18,169 nucleotides of DNA from Castellaniella sp034007085 (GCF_034007085.1 NZ_JAVERO010000035.1:1-18169); one strand, 5' to 3'. Positions 1-8,684 are shown, counted from the first letter of the stretch. A program made the numbers and translations. The notes: generated by a model from the letters alone, not told the origin.

Positions 1-931
1 TGTGGATGGCGGTTTTCTCAAGCCTGGCAAAACCGTCAAGGCCCTGGACGGCGTGTCCTTCAGCCTGCAGGCTGGACGCACCCTGGCAGTCGTTGGCGAA
101 TCGGGCTGTGGCAAGTCCACCCTGGCGCGCGTGCTCACCATGATCGAACCACCCAGCGCAGGGCAGCTGCTGTACCGGGGCCAGGACGTGTCCCGGGCCG
201 ATCCGGCCCTGGCCAGGCTGCGCCGCCGCAAGATCCAGATCATTTTCCAGAATCCCTACGCGTCACTGAATCCGCGCAAGCGCATCGGCGACATCCTGGA
301 AGAACCCCTGCTGATCAATACGGACCTGGACGCACGTGCGCGCCGGGCGCGGGGGCTGGCCATGATGGAACGGGTCGGCCTGCGGCCGGAACATTACGGC
401 CGCTACCCGCACATGTTCTCCGGTGGCCAGCGCCAGCGCATCGCCATTGCCCGTGGCCTGATGCTGGACCCTGAAATCCTGGTGGCCGACGAAGCCGTGT
501 CCGCGCTGGACGTGTCGGTGCGCGCCCAGGTGCTGAACCTGATGCAGGACTTGCAGCGCGATCTGGGCCTGTCCTATGTCTTCATTTCCCATGACCTGTC
601 GGTGATCGAGCATTTGGCCGATGAAGTCCTGGTGATGTACCTGGGCCGGGTGGTGGAACAGGGCACAAAGGACGCGATTTTCGAGCGGCCCCTGCATCCC
701 TACACCCAGGCCTTGCTGTCGGCCACGCCGCGCCTGAATGCGGCGGCCCGGCGTGAGCGCATCAAGTTGTCGGGCGAATTGCCCAGTCCGCTGAATCCCC
801 CGCCGGGCTGTCCGTTCAGTTCACGTTGCCACCGGGTCATGCCAGTCTGCCGCGAGCGCCTGCCTGCGCTGCTGCCGCAGGGGGGGCGGCAGGTGGCCTG
901 CTTTGCCGTTGAACAGGATCTGAAATCATGA
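1..931 (+). CDS. dppF: Peptide ABC transporter ATP-binding protein, DppF/OppF family (5' partial)
   Basis: This is a cytoplasmic ATPase subunit that powers uptake of di- or oligopeptides through an Opp/Dpp-type ABC importer. Numbering from the GTG at position 2, the visible protein has Walker A GESGCGKST (32-40), a Q-loop (IFQNP, about 81-85), the ABC signature SGGQRQR (140-146) and Walker B ILVADE (159-164) with SALD after it. It ends with the oligopeptide-transporter C-terminal domain, including HPYTQALL and a Cys-containing GCPFSSRC segment. Family members normally carry about 25-35 residues before the first visible segment, so the true start lies upstream of the window and the GTG at 2 is internal. 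The substrate (dipeptide, oligopeptide or glutathione) cannot be decided from this subunit alone, so the symbol is by family. The permeases and binding protein would be expected upstream. The stop overlaps the next start as ATGA. Confidence 0.92.
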   Translation, partial: VDGGFLKPGKTVKALDGVSFSLQAGRTLAVVGESGCGKSTLARVLTMIEPPSAGQLLYRGQDVSRADPALARLRRRKIQIIFQNPYASLNPRKRIGDILEEPLLINTDLDARARRARGLAMMERVGLRPEHYGRYPHMFSGGQRQRIAIARGLMLDPEILVADEAVSALDVSVRAQVLNLMQDLQRDLGLSYVFISHDLSVIEHLADEVLVMYLGRVVEQGTKDAIFERPLHPYTQALLSATPRLNAAARRERIKLSGELPSPLNPPPGCPFSSRCHRVMPVCRERLPALLPQGGRQVACFAVEQDLKS

Positions 932-1338
932 GCAGGGAAACCGTCTTCACCCGTATCCTGGCTGGTGAAATCCCAGCCGCCATCGTGTATCGCGATGCCC
1001 GCGTGTTTGCCTTCATGGATGCTGGCCAGCTGAACCCGGGCCATGTCCTGGTGGCGCCTTGCGCGCCTTACGCGACATTGCTCGACATGGATGAGGATCT
1101 GGCGGCTGACCTGATGCGGCTGGCCCACCGTGTCGCCCGCGCCGTTCAGGCCGAGTTCCAGCCCGAGGGCCTGACGTTGCTGCAGGCCAACCGTCCGGCG
1201 GGTTGGCAGACCGTGCCGCATGCCCATATCCATGTGTTGCCACGCTACGAGCATGATGGCGTGGGCCTGATCTGGCCGCGCAAGGATCCGGGCATCGAGG
1301 TCCTGCGGGAATATGCCGCACGTATCCGGCTGGATTGA
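928..1338 (+). CDS. HIT family (histidine triad) nucleotide hydrolase/transferase
   Basis: This is a 136-residue soluble protein of the histidine-triad superfamily, small enzymes that hydrolyse or transfer nucleotide phosphate esters such as AMP-linked substrates. The triad HAHIH lies at residues 98-102 (His98, His100, His102) followed by VLPR, as expected for the nucleotide-binding strand. The N-terminal FTRILAGEIPA and NPGHVLVAP segments are also characteristic. The start codon overlaps the stop of the upstream peptide-transporter ATPase (ATGA at 928-931), so translation is probably coupled and the gene is the last in that operon, with an intrinsic terminator 36 bases after its stop. The exact subgroup (HinT, Fhit-like or Ap4A hydrolase) and substrate cannot be assigned. 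No link to peptide transport is known to me. Confidence 0.93.
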   Translation: MSRETVFTRILAGEIPAAIVYRDARVFAFMDAGQLNPGHVLVAPCAPYATLLDMDEDLAADLMRLAHRVARAVQAEFQPEGLTLLQANRPAGWQTVPHAHIHVLPRYEHDGVGLIWPRKDPGIEVLREYAARIRLD

Positions 1339-1373
1339 ACACTGTTCTGAGACAGATATTTTCGACTTGAATG

Positions 1374-1398
1374 AACGGGACCTTGGGGTCCCGTTTTT
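1374..1398 (+). terminator. Intrinsic terminator after the dppF-HIT operon
   Basis: A perfect 9-bp stem, AACGGGACC (1374-1382) with GGTCCCGTT (1387-1395), closes a TTGG tetraloop. The T run starts within the stem and continues to 1398. It sits 36 bases after the HIT stop codon and is oriented to end the plus-strand transcript. Confidence 0.88.
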
Positions 1399-1594
1399 CA
1401 TGATGCGTTGCAATATTCATGGTAATTCATAGCTGCGGTTTTCCCTTAAGCAAAAACCCTTATTTTGTCGCAGTGCATCATTTAAGTCTAAAACAATTTT
1501 CCGTATCGAATCAAGGGGATGTGAAGCACGTTTCAAAACGGCCATGAATGGCGGGGCCTCATTGTTTCCGGCTTCTGGCAGGCCCCTGGCGATA

Positions 1595-1614
1595 GCGTAA
1601 GTTCTGCGTAAGTT
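1595..1614. repeat. Tandem 9-bp direct repeat GCGTAAGTT with 11-bp spacing (candidate operator)
   Basis: Two perfect copies of GCGTAAGTT, at 1595-1603 and 1606-1614, are separated by CT. The 11-base offset is about one helical turn, putting both copies on the same face of the DNA. Such spacing is typical of half-sites for winged-helix response regulators of the OmpR/PhoB type, but the regulator is unknown. Confidence 0.5.
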
Positions 1615-1697
1615 TCGAATTCTACTAATAGCATCACGCAGGAATCCGGTCCTTTGAAAATACGATCTGCGGCTGAATGCAGACATAAAAACAAAGC

Positions 1698-1710
1698 TGT
1701 TACATATAAA
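1698..1710 (+). promoter_or_regulatory. Weak candidate -10 region for the Liv-type operon
   Basis: TATAAA at 1705-1710 matches the sigma-70 -10 consensus at five of six positions and lies in an AT-rich tract about 80 bases before the binding-protein start. The best upstream -35-like hexamer, CAGACA at 1680-1685, would need a 19-base spacer. The promoter is therefore weak or activator-dependent if real. Confidence 0.28.
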
Positions 1711-1792
1711 AAAATCGCAAGTTCCAACTGGGATGACTGTGTTCAAACCGGGTGTATTCGGCGCCCGGAACCCATTACCAGGAGACGAGACA

Positions 1793-3154
1793 ATGAAAGA
1801 CAACAAGACTTTGGGGCATGCCTTGCAGACGCCGGTCAAGCGCCGTTCGGTGCTGAAGGCCGGGGCCGCTGGGGTGGCGGGCGGCCTGTTGATGCCCGGC
1901 GCGGCCCGAGTGGCGCTGGCCGATGACAAGAAACCCCTGGGAGCCTGGCCAGCAGGGGCAGAAGGAGACTCCATCGTCCTGGGCCTTACTGTCGATCTGA
2001 CCGGTCCGTATTCGGCGCAAGGCGCCGCGCAGCAGCGCGGCTATGAACTCGCCGTCGAGCACATCAACAATGGGGATCCCATCCTCAAGGAAATTTCCCC
2101 GGATCTCAAGAAAGGCGTGCTGGGCAAGCCGCTGAAAATCGTATCGGCCGATGCCGAAACGAAACCCAACACGGGCGTGCAGTCGGCCACGCGCTTCATC
2201 CACGATGACAAGGCCATGATGATCTCGGGCAGCACCAGCAGCGCGGTGGCCATTGCCCTGGAAAAAGTCTGCAACCGCGAACATACGCCGTACTTCACGG
2301 CCATTTCCGGTTCCAACGAAACCACCGGCGTCGATTGCCAGCGCTATGGCTTTCGTCCTTGCTATTTCGCCTACATGGCCTGCAAGGCGGTTGCGCCTGT
2401 GGCGGCCAAGGAACTTGGCAAGAATCGCAAGGCCGCGTACCTGACGCCCGACTATACGTACGGCCATACCACCACGCAGTCGATGAAGGAATTCACCGAA
2501 AAAGAAGGCTGGACGACGGTCACCAACCAGGTCCACCCGCTGGGGGCCAAGGACTACAGTTCCTACCTGATCAACATCGCCAATACCGATGCCGATGTGC
2601 TGGTGTGTGTGGCCTATGGCGCGGATGCCGCCAATGCCATCAAACAGGCCAAGCAGTTCGGCCTGCTCGACAAGATGAAAGTCGTCGTGCCGTACAGTTC
2701 GGCCTATATCGAAGAGGAAGTCGGCGCCGACCTGATGGCGGGGGTCATCCTGGCCCAGGGGTTCTGGTGGACCATGCAGGACAAGTATCCCCAGGCCAAG
2801 CACTTTGTCGAAGCCTATCAGAAGAAATTCAAGGGCATGCCGCGCGATTCGTCTTTCTATGCCTACCTGGCCGTGATGGTCTGGGCTGCGGCGGTCGAAC
2901 GCGCGGGGGGGCTGTATCCGCCCGACGTCATCAAGTCGCTGGAATCGGGGGCGGTGCTGAACCTGGCCACCGGACCGTTCTCGATTCGTCCCGAGGATCA
3001 CCAGGGCATCGTCAATTTCCCGGTCATGCGCGGCAAGAAAAAAGCCGATATGAAAAATCCGGACGATTACTACGAAATCATCCAGATCGTCGAGGGCAAG
3101 GACGTCCTGCCGGATCTGGGGGTGCTGGGTTGCAAGCTGGGGGACTACGTCTGA
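1793..3154 (+). CDS. Branched-chain amino acid-type ABC transporter substrate-binding protein (Tat-exported)
   Basis: This periplasmic type I binding protein (Peripla_BP_6/LivJ-like, 453 residues) captures the solute for the importer encoded downstream. The ATG at 1793 is chosen because AGGAGA lies at 1780-1785. It also puts a twin-arginine signal at the N terminus: KRRSVLK at 16-22, an Ala/Gly-rich core, then ALA|DD with likely cleavage after residue 43. The earlier in-frame ATG at 1733 has no ribosome-binding site. The mature part opens with the usual LGLTVDLTGPYSAQGA strand-loop and has the GSTSSAVAIA segment that in LivJ relatives helps bind the amino-acid carboxylate and amine. The substrate is unknown: amino acids, amides, urea or aromatic acids are all handled by this family, and the sequence does not resemble UrtA closely. 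The Tat route suggests cytoplasmic folding before export. Confidence 0.9.
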   Translation: MKDNKTLGHALQTPVKRRSVLKAGAAGVAGGLLMPGAARVALADDKKPLGAWPAGAEGDSIVLGLTVDLTGPYSAQGAAQQRGYELAVEHINNGDPILKEISPDLKKGVLGKPLKIVSADAETKPNTGVQSATRFIHDDKAMMISGSTSSAVAIALEKVCNREHTPYFTAISGSNETTGVDCQRYGFRPCYFAYMACKAVAPVAAKELGKNRKAAYLTPDYTYGHTTTQSMKEFTEKEGWTTVTNQVHPLGAKDYSSYLINIANTDADVLVCVAYGADAANAIKQAKQFGLLDKMKVVVPYSSAYIEEEVGADLMAGVILAQGFWWTMQDKYPQAKHFVEAYQKKFKGMPRDSSFYAYLAVMVWAAAVERAGGLYPPDVIKSLESGAVLNLATGPFSIRPEDHQGIVNFPVMRGKKKADMKNPDDYYEIIQIVEGKDVLPDLGVLGCKLGDYV

Positions 3155-3168
3155 GCCATCCCTGTTTC

Positions 3169-3190
3169 CCCGGGGCCTTGTGGCCCCGGG
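3169..3190 (+). promoter_or_regulatory. GC-rich hairpin between binding-protein and permease genes
   Basis: A perfect 9-bp stem, CCCGGGGCC (3169-3177) with GGCCCCGGG (3182-3190), carries a TTGT loop in the 74-base gap after the binding-protein stop. No T run follows on either strand, so it is not a standard terminator. Hairpins in this position are known to protect the upstream mRNA or reduce read-through, giving more binding protein than membrane subunits. That role here is inferred. Confidence 0.65.
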
Positions 3191-3228
3191 AGCAGCCGCT
3201 GTCCGGGACTTGAAGGAGGGACCCGAGC

Positions 3229-4095
3229 ATGTCATTGTTTTTTTCGCAATTGTTCAATGGGCTGACGACCGGTTTGCTGCTGGCGTTGATCAGTACCGGC
3301 CTGACCATCATTTACGGCACGCTCGGTGTCATCAATTTTGCGCACGGCGCCCTGTTCGTCGTGGGGGGCTATGCGGGCTATACGGTCTACGGCCTGACGG
3401 ATTCGTTCGTACTGGCCCTGGCCGGCGGGTCCGCCGTGGCGCTGGCCTGTGGCCTGGTCATGGAACGCGGCCTGATGCGCAAGTTCTACAGCCGCCCACC
3501 CGAAGACCAGATCCTGGTCACGTTTGGCCTGAGCATCATTCTGATCGAGATCATCCGTGGCATCTACGGGGGCGTCAGCCTGTCGGTCTCGCCCCCCGAA
3601 TGGGGCATGGGGATTGCCAGGATCGGTTCGCTGATCTATCCGATGTACCGGCTGGAAACGCTCGCCATTGCGGCCGTGACCCTGCTGGTGCTGTATTTCA
3701 TTCTTTATCGTACCAGCCTGGGCCTGGTGGTGCGTGCGGGTATCGAGGATGCGCAGATGGTCGATGCTCTGGGCATCAACATCAAGCGGGCCTTTCTGGT
3801 GGTGTTCGGCCTGGGCGCCATGGCGGCCGGGTTTGCCGGCGTGGTCAATTCGCCCATCGTGGCATTGACGCCCGACATGGGCTTTCGTTATCTGGTCGAG
3901 TCCTTTGTGGTGGTGGTGATCGGTGGCGTGGGGTCGTTCCCGGGCGCCATCGTGGGCGGCATCATCGCCGGAGAAATCCTCAGCCTCACGGCCATGGTCA
4001 ATCCCCAGTATTCCGATGTGATGCTGTTCGTCGCCATGGCGCTGGTGCTGGTGTTCCGTCCGCAAGGTCTCATGGGTCAGGAGGGTCGGGAATGA
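3229..4095 (+). CDS. livH: Branched-chain amino acid-type ABC transporter permease, LivH family
   Basis: This 288-residue inner-membrane permease forms one half of the translocation channel. It has about eight hydrophobic segments and the family hallmarks: NGLTTGLLLALISTGLTIIYG at the N terminus, GVINFAHG next, and near the C terminus VVVVIGGVGSFPGAIVGG followed by FRPQGLMG. The loop RTSLGLVVRAGIEDAQMVDALGI (about 163-185) is the cytoplasmic EAA-like coupling region that contacts the ATPases. AAGGAGGG at 3213-3220 lies eight bases before the ATG. The stop overlaps the next start as ATGA, so it is translationally coupled to the LivM-LivG fusion. The symbol reflects family membership, since the transported substrate is not established. 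Confidence 0.93.
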   Translation: MSLFFSQLFNGLTTGLLLALISTGLTIIYGTLGVINFAHGALFVVGGYAGYTVYGLTDSFVLALAGGSAVALACGLVMERGLMRKFYSRPPEDQILVTFGLSIILIEIIRGIYGGVSLSVSPPEWGMGIARIGSLIYPMYRLETLAIAAVTLLVLYFILYRTSLGLVVRAGIEDAQMVDALGINIKRAFLVVFGLGAMAAGFAGVVNSPIVALTPDMGFRYLVESFVVVVIGGVGSFPGAIVGGIIAGEILSLTAMVNPQYSDVMLFVAMALVLVFRPQGLMGQEGRE

Positions 4096-5964
4096 GTTCA
4101 GTACACACAACGACGGCCGCGTCCGCAGCTTCGGCCCGGTCCGTCAAACAGGCAGGGGGTGGCGGCCTGGTCATGCGTGGCCGGCTGCCGGAAATGTGGG
4201 TGGGGCTTGGCCTGGTCCTGGCGCCGTTCGTCCTGCCGGCCATCGGCATGAGTCCCGATTTGCTGACCCGGATCCTGATCCTTGGCCTGTTCGGCCTGGG
4301 TTTCGATCTGCTGTTTGGCTACACGGGGTTGCTGTCTTTCGGCCAGGCGGCCTTTTTCGGCACGGGCGGCTTCGTCACGGCCTATCTGCTGACCGACGGG
4401 GTCGTGGGCAATATGCTGCTGGCACTGGCCATTGGCACAGTCGTGGCCGCTGTCACCGGTCTGCTCATCGGCTATCTCACCCTGCGGCGCACGGGCATCT
4501 ATTTCGCCATGAGCACGCTGGCCTTCGGCGAGATGTTTTTCTTCATGGAAAACTCGGTCTTCAAAGAGTACACCGGGGGCGAAAACGGCATTGCGGGTGT
4601 GCCCTCGCCTGAAATCGCGCTGGGATTCATCCATATCAAGGTCAGCAGCGGCTGGCCCATGTACTGGTTCGTGGCCCTGGTGTTCTTCGTCGGTTATCTC
4701 ATTGCCCGTCGCATCGTGCGCTCCCCCTTTGGGGCCGTGCTCAAGGCCATTCAGGGCAATCCAAAGCGCGCCATGGCGCTGGGCCATGCGATCCAATCGT
4801 ACAAACTCATGGTCTTTGTCGTGGCGGCGGCGTACGGGGGGCTGGCGGGCGGCCTGCTGGGCCTGTTCCAGTCCTACATGCCGCCCGATGCGTTTTCGCT
4901 GGATACTTCGGCGCAGCTGGTGATCCAGACCGTGATGGGCGGGGCCGGCACGCTGCTGGGGCCGCTGCTGGGCGCGACCATCTGGCTCTACCTGTACGAT
5001 GGCCTGCAGCAGATCGGCAGCCTGGGGCCCTACTGGAAACTGATTCTGGGGGTGGTCTTCGTCGTGCTGGTGACGGTGTTCCGGCGGGGGGTGGCCGGCG
5101 CGCTCATCCAGTTCTGGCAACGGACGCGCACACTGCCCGCCCACATCGATGCCGATGCCAGCAGCAAAGTGGCCAGTGTGCTGGACATCGTGCCCCCTCT
5201 GGCCACGACCCGCCCGGGCGCACCTGTGCTGGAAGCGCGTGGCGTCAGCAAGCATTACGGCGGCCTGAAGGCCAACTCGGATATCGATTTCACCCTGCGC
5301 GAAGGCGAACTGCATGGTGTGATCGGGCCCAATGGCGCGGGCAAGTCGACCTTCTTTGCCATGCTGGCCGGCGAACTGCCGACGACGACCGGCAAGGTTT
5401 TCTTTCGCGGCCAGGAAATCACCGGCATCGGCGTGACCTCGGTGTGTCAGCTGGGCATGAGCAAGAGCTACCAGATCAACCAGTTGTTCGAGCACCTGAC
5501 CGTGCGCCAGAACATGATGATTCCGGTGCTGGCGCGGTTGCGCGGGCGCTACCGCAGCGACCTGCTGCGCAGCCTGCATTCCGACCATCTGGATTCCCAG
5601 GTCAATGCGGCCATCGCTCTGGTGGACCTCAGCCACCATGCCGATACCCAGGTTTCAGAAATGTCCTACGGCGAAAAGCGCCGACTGGAAATTGGCCTGG
5701 CGCTGGCCACGGGCGCCAATGTGCTGCTGTTCGACGAACCGCTGGCGGGTCTCGGGCCCGAGGAACGCGTGCTGGTGGTGGCGCTGCTCAAATCGATCCG
5801 CCAGGGCCGCAGCATGGTGATCGTCGAGCACGACATGGACGCCATGTTCGAACTGGCCGAACGCATCACGGTCCTGTACGAGGGCCGCAAACTGACTGAA
5901 GGCACGCCGGATGAGATTCGCAGGGATCCGTCGGTCCAGGCCGCGTATCTTGGAGGAATGGACG

Positions 5965-5978
<14 letters not shown>
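4092..5978 (+). CDS. Fused permease (LivM) and ATP-binding (LivG) subunits of a branched-chain amino acid-type ABC transporter
   Basis: This single 628-residue chain joins two subunits that are usually separate. Residues 1-35 are a Ser/Ala/Gly-rich tail. Residues about 36-335 are a LivM-type permease (FGYTGLLSFGQAAFFG, LRRTGIYFAMSTLAFGE, coupling loop SPFGAVLKAIQGNPKRAMALG, VMGGAGTLLGPLLGA). A linker of about 45 residues follows. Residues 379-628 are a LivG-type ATPase with Walker A GPNGAGKST (412-420), signature MSYGEKRR (524-531), Walker B VLLFDEP (544-550) and switch His580. The linker has no in-frame ATG and no ribosome-binding site; the first in-frame ATG of the ATPase part comes after Walker A, so a free LivG is unlikely. 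The family motif usually containing TFQ reads SYQ here. The start overlaps livH by four bases. All catalytic residues are present, so an active importer half is expected. Confidence 0.93.
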
Positions 5979-6669
<691 letters not shown>

Positions 6670-6683
6670 GGTTCAGCGCTTCC

Positions 6684-7889
6684 CTAATGCGCCAGGAGCC
6701 AGCCGGCGCCCGAGGTCAGGATGACGACCAGGACGGGTGGCATCCTGCCAATGACCAGCAAGCCGAATGCGGCCAGCGCGAGCCCGAAGTCCGCACGGCT
6801 GTGGATCGCGCTGGTCCACACCGGGTCGTACAGTGCCGACAGCAGGATGCCCACCACCCCGGCATTGATGCCCGCCATCGTGGCCCGCATGCCCTGGCGG
6901 TGGCGCAGGCCTTCCCAGAATGGCAGTGCGCTTATGAGCACCAGCAAGGCCGGCAGGAAAATCACCCACAGCAGCACCAGGCCTCCCCACCAGCCGTGCA
7001 GCGGCCCCTGGGCCATGGTCCCCAGATAGGCCGCAAAGGTGAACAGCGGCCCCGGGACTGCCTGGGCGGCGCCGTAGCCGGTCAGAAAGTCGGCGTTGCT
7101 GACGGCCCCGCTGGGAACCACGGTGGCCTGCAGCAGCGGCAGCACGACATGGCCACCGCCAAAGACGAGTGCGCCAGCGCGGTACACGCCTTCGAGCAGG
7201 GCCAGAACGGATGACCCGCTGGCCGCCGCCCCTAGCGGCAGGCCGACCAGGGGCAGGACAAACAGCAACAGGGCCACGATGCCCAGTCTGCGAGAGATGG
7301 GATAGACATGCGCCTGGCCGCCGATCGGCTGCGGTACCTTGAGTCCCCAGTAGCCGAGCAGGCCCGCGATGAGGATGGCACCGATCTGTCCCATGGCCGA
7401 TGGCAGGGACAGCGTCAACAGCGCCGCCAGGATGGCCAGTGCGGCCCGGGGGCGATCCGGACAGAGTGATTTGGCCATGCCCCACACCGCTTGCGCCACG
7501 ACGGCCACGGCGACGATCTTCAGGCCATGCACCCAGCCCGAGTCGGCCAGCCCTGGGTGCAGGGTGATGCCGATGGCGAACAGGATCAGCACGATGGCCG
7601 ATGGCAAGGTGAATCCCGCCCAGGCGGCCAGCAGCCCGGACCAGCCCGCGCGGCCCAGGCCCAGAGCCATGCCGACCTGGCTGCTGGCCGGGCCTGGCAG
7701 GAATTGGCACAGGGCGACCAGATCGGCGTAGCTGTGATCATCCAGCCATCGGCGGCGCTCGACGAATTCCGTGCGGAAATAGCCCAGATGCGCGATCGGA
7801 CCGCCGAAAGAACTCAGCCCCAGGCGCAGGAAGATCAGAAAAACACGCCAGGCGCCGTCGTGCGTGCGGGTGTTTTGGGCTGCTGTCAA
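6684..7889 (-). CDS. chrA: Chromate transporter, ChrA family (two-domain form)
   Basis: This 401-residue inner-membrane protein belongs to the CHR superfamily, whose characterised members export chromate. It is the long form with two homologous halves. The N-terminal half has FGGPIAHLGYF (28-38) and CQFLPGPASSQVGMALG (61-77). The C-terminal half repeats the pattern as VFGGGHVVLPLL (242-253) and AAQAVPGPLFTFAAYLG (274-290). About ten to twelve hydrophobic segments are present. The best start is a TTG at 7889, preceded by AGGAGA at about 7894-7899 on the minus strand; the nearby ATG at 7906 is in another frame and stops at once. It is convergent with livF (14-base gap) and divergent from ribA (147 bases). 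No chrB/chrC partner or regulator is adjacent, so a true chromate role is inferred from the family only. Confidence 0.93.
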   Translation of the reverse strand: MTAAQNTRTHDGAWRVFLIFLRLGLSSFGGPIAHLGYFRTEFVERRRWLDDHSYADLVALCQFLPGPASSQVGMALGLGRAGWSGLLAAWAGFTLPSAIVLILFAIGITLHPGLADSGWVHGLKIVAVAVVAQAVWGMAKSLCPDRPRAALAILAALLTLSLPSAMGQIGAILIAGLLGYWGLKVPQPIGGQAHVYPISRRLGIVALLLFVLPLVGLPLGAAASGSSVLALLEGVYRAGALVFGGGHVVLPLLQATVVPSGAVSNADFLTGYGAAQAVPGPLFTFAAYLGTMAQGPLHGWWGGLVLLWVIFLPALLVLISALPFWEGLRHRQGMRATMAGINAGVVGILLSALYDPVWTSAIHSRADFGLALAAFGLLVIGRMPPVLVVILTSGAGWLLAH

Positions 7890-8036
7890 AGTGTCTCCTG
7901 CTGCATGGGGCTGGACAAGGAATCGGTGTTTTCCTTGTGCCTATTGTCGCGTCATTGAGTACCAGGATACGGATTGGAACATTGCGCGCTGGTGTTACTC
8001 TATAGCAGATTTCACTCCTGCCAAGACACGTTTTCC

Positions 8037-8684
8037 ATGTCCACTTCCCCCGGTGCCGCCCCTGCCGCAGACGGCGGCGCCCTGCACTATGTTGCTTCCA
8101 GCCAACTGCCCACCCCCTGGGCCATTTTCCGGATCCATGCGTTTGCCGAACCTGCCACGGGCAAGGAACATGTCGTCCTGGCGTTGGGCGAGCCATTCGG
8201 GGATGCGCCGGTGCTGGCGCGCATCCATTCCGAATGCCTGACAGGGGATGCGCTGTTCAGCCAGCGTTGCGATTGCGGCGCCCAACTTGAAGCCGCGATG
8301 CAGCGTATCGCCGAGGAGGGACAGGGATTGGTCATGTACCTGCGCCAGGAAGGCCGCGGCATCGGGCTGCTGAACAAGATCCGCGCCTATCAGCTGCAGG
8401 ACGAAGGCGCCGATACGGTCGAGGCCAATGAACGCCTGGGGTTTCCGGCCGATATGCGCCGCTACGACCTGTGTCGGCCGATGCTGGATCATTTCGGCAT
8501 CCGCAGTGTGAGATTGATGACCAACAATCCGCGCAAGGAACGCGTGCTGGCGGACTTGGGTATCGAGGTTGTCGAGCGCATCCCGTTGCAGGTCAATCGC
8601 AACCCCTATAACGAACAGTATTTGCGCACCAAGGCGCGCAAGCTGGGCCATCGGTTCAAGGAATATTTTGGCGAGGCCCCCTGA
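8037..8684 (+). CDS. ribA: GTP cyclohydrolase II
   Basis: RibA opens the GTP ring to 2,5-diamino-6-ribosylamino-4(3H)-pyrimidinone 5'-phosphate, formate and pyrophosphate, the first step of riboflavin synthesis. The 215-residue protein has the zinc ligands Cys67, Cys78 and Cys80 (SECLTGDALFSQRCDCG), the GTP/catalytic segment YLRQEGRGIGLLNKIRAY (101-118), TNNPRK and the C-terminal NPYNEQYLRTKARKLGH. It is a stand-alone enzyme without a RibB domain and resembles E. coli RibA along its length, with about ten extra N-terminal residues. The ATG at 8037 is chosen by homology; a TTG at 7974 in frame would add 21 unrelated residues. There is no strong ribosome-binding site. It is divergent from chrA, and no FMN riboswitch-like leader was recognised upstream. 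Confidence 0.96.
   Translation: MSTSPGAAPAADGGALHYVASSQLPTPWAIFRIHAFAEPATGKEHVVLALGEPFGDAPVLARIHSECLTGDALFSQRCDCGAQLEAAMQRIAEEGQGLVMYLRQEGRGIGLLNKIRAYQLQDEGADTVEANERLGFPADMRRYDLCRPMLDHFGIRSVRLMTNNPRKERVLADLGIEVVERIPLQVNRNPYNEQYLRTKARKLGHRFKEYFGEAP

Larger units (their letters stand above)
1399..1792. other. 394-base intergenic/leader region before the Liv-type operon
   Basis: No convincing gene is present. The region is clearly more AT-rich than its surroundings. It contains a GGGGCCT (1553-1559)/AGGCCCC (1580-1586) inverted repeat around a 20-base loop. It also holds two copies of GCGTAAGTT (1595-1603 and 1606-1614) offset by 11 bases, and an AT-rich tract ending in TATAAA (1705-1710). It most likely carries the operon promoter, regulator sites and a 5' leader. 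An ATG at 1733 is in frame with the binding protein but lacks a ribosome-binding site. No clear sigma-54 or riboswitch pattern was seen. Confidence 0.6.

Noticed and set aside
1733..1792. A longer N terminus for the binding protein from the ATG at 1733
   Set aside because: It lacks a ribosome-binding site and would place 20 residues before the Tat signal, while AGGAGA precedes the ATG at 1793.
1775..3235. A 486-codon open frame antisense to the binding-protein gene
   Set aside because: It is a shadow of codon bias, with no family features and no start signal, while the plus-strand gene is unambiguous.
3180..4091. An upstream extension of the LivM-LivG frame through livH
   Set aside because: The frame is open but its translation is not permease-like, and livH is clearly encoded in another frame. 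The ATG at 4092 with the ATGA overlap is the natural start.
4098..5639. A 513-codon open frame antisense to the LivM-LivG fusion
   Set aside because: The His/Gln/Asp-rich translation has no domain, and the plus strand has clear transporter motifs throughout.
7890..8036. An FMN riboswitch or strong promoter upstream of ribA
   Set aside because: No conserved riboswitch pattern fits in this short gap. Candidate hexamers (TTGGAA, TATAGC) have poor spacing.
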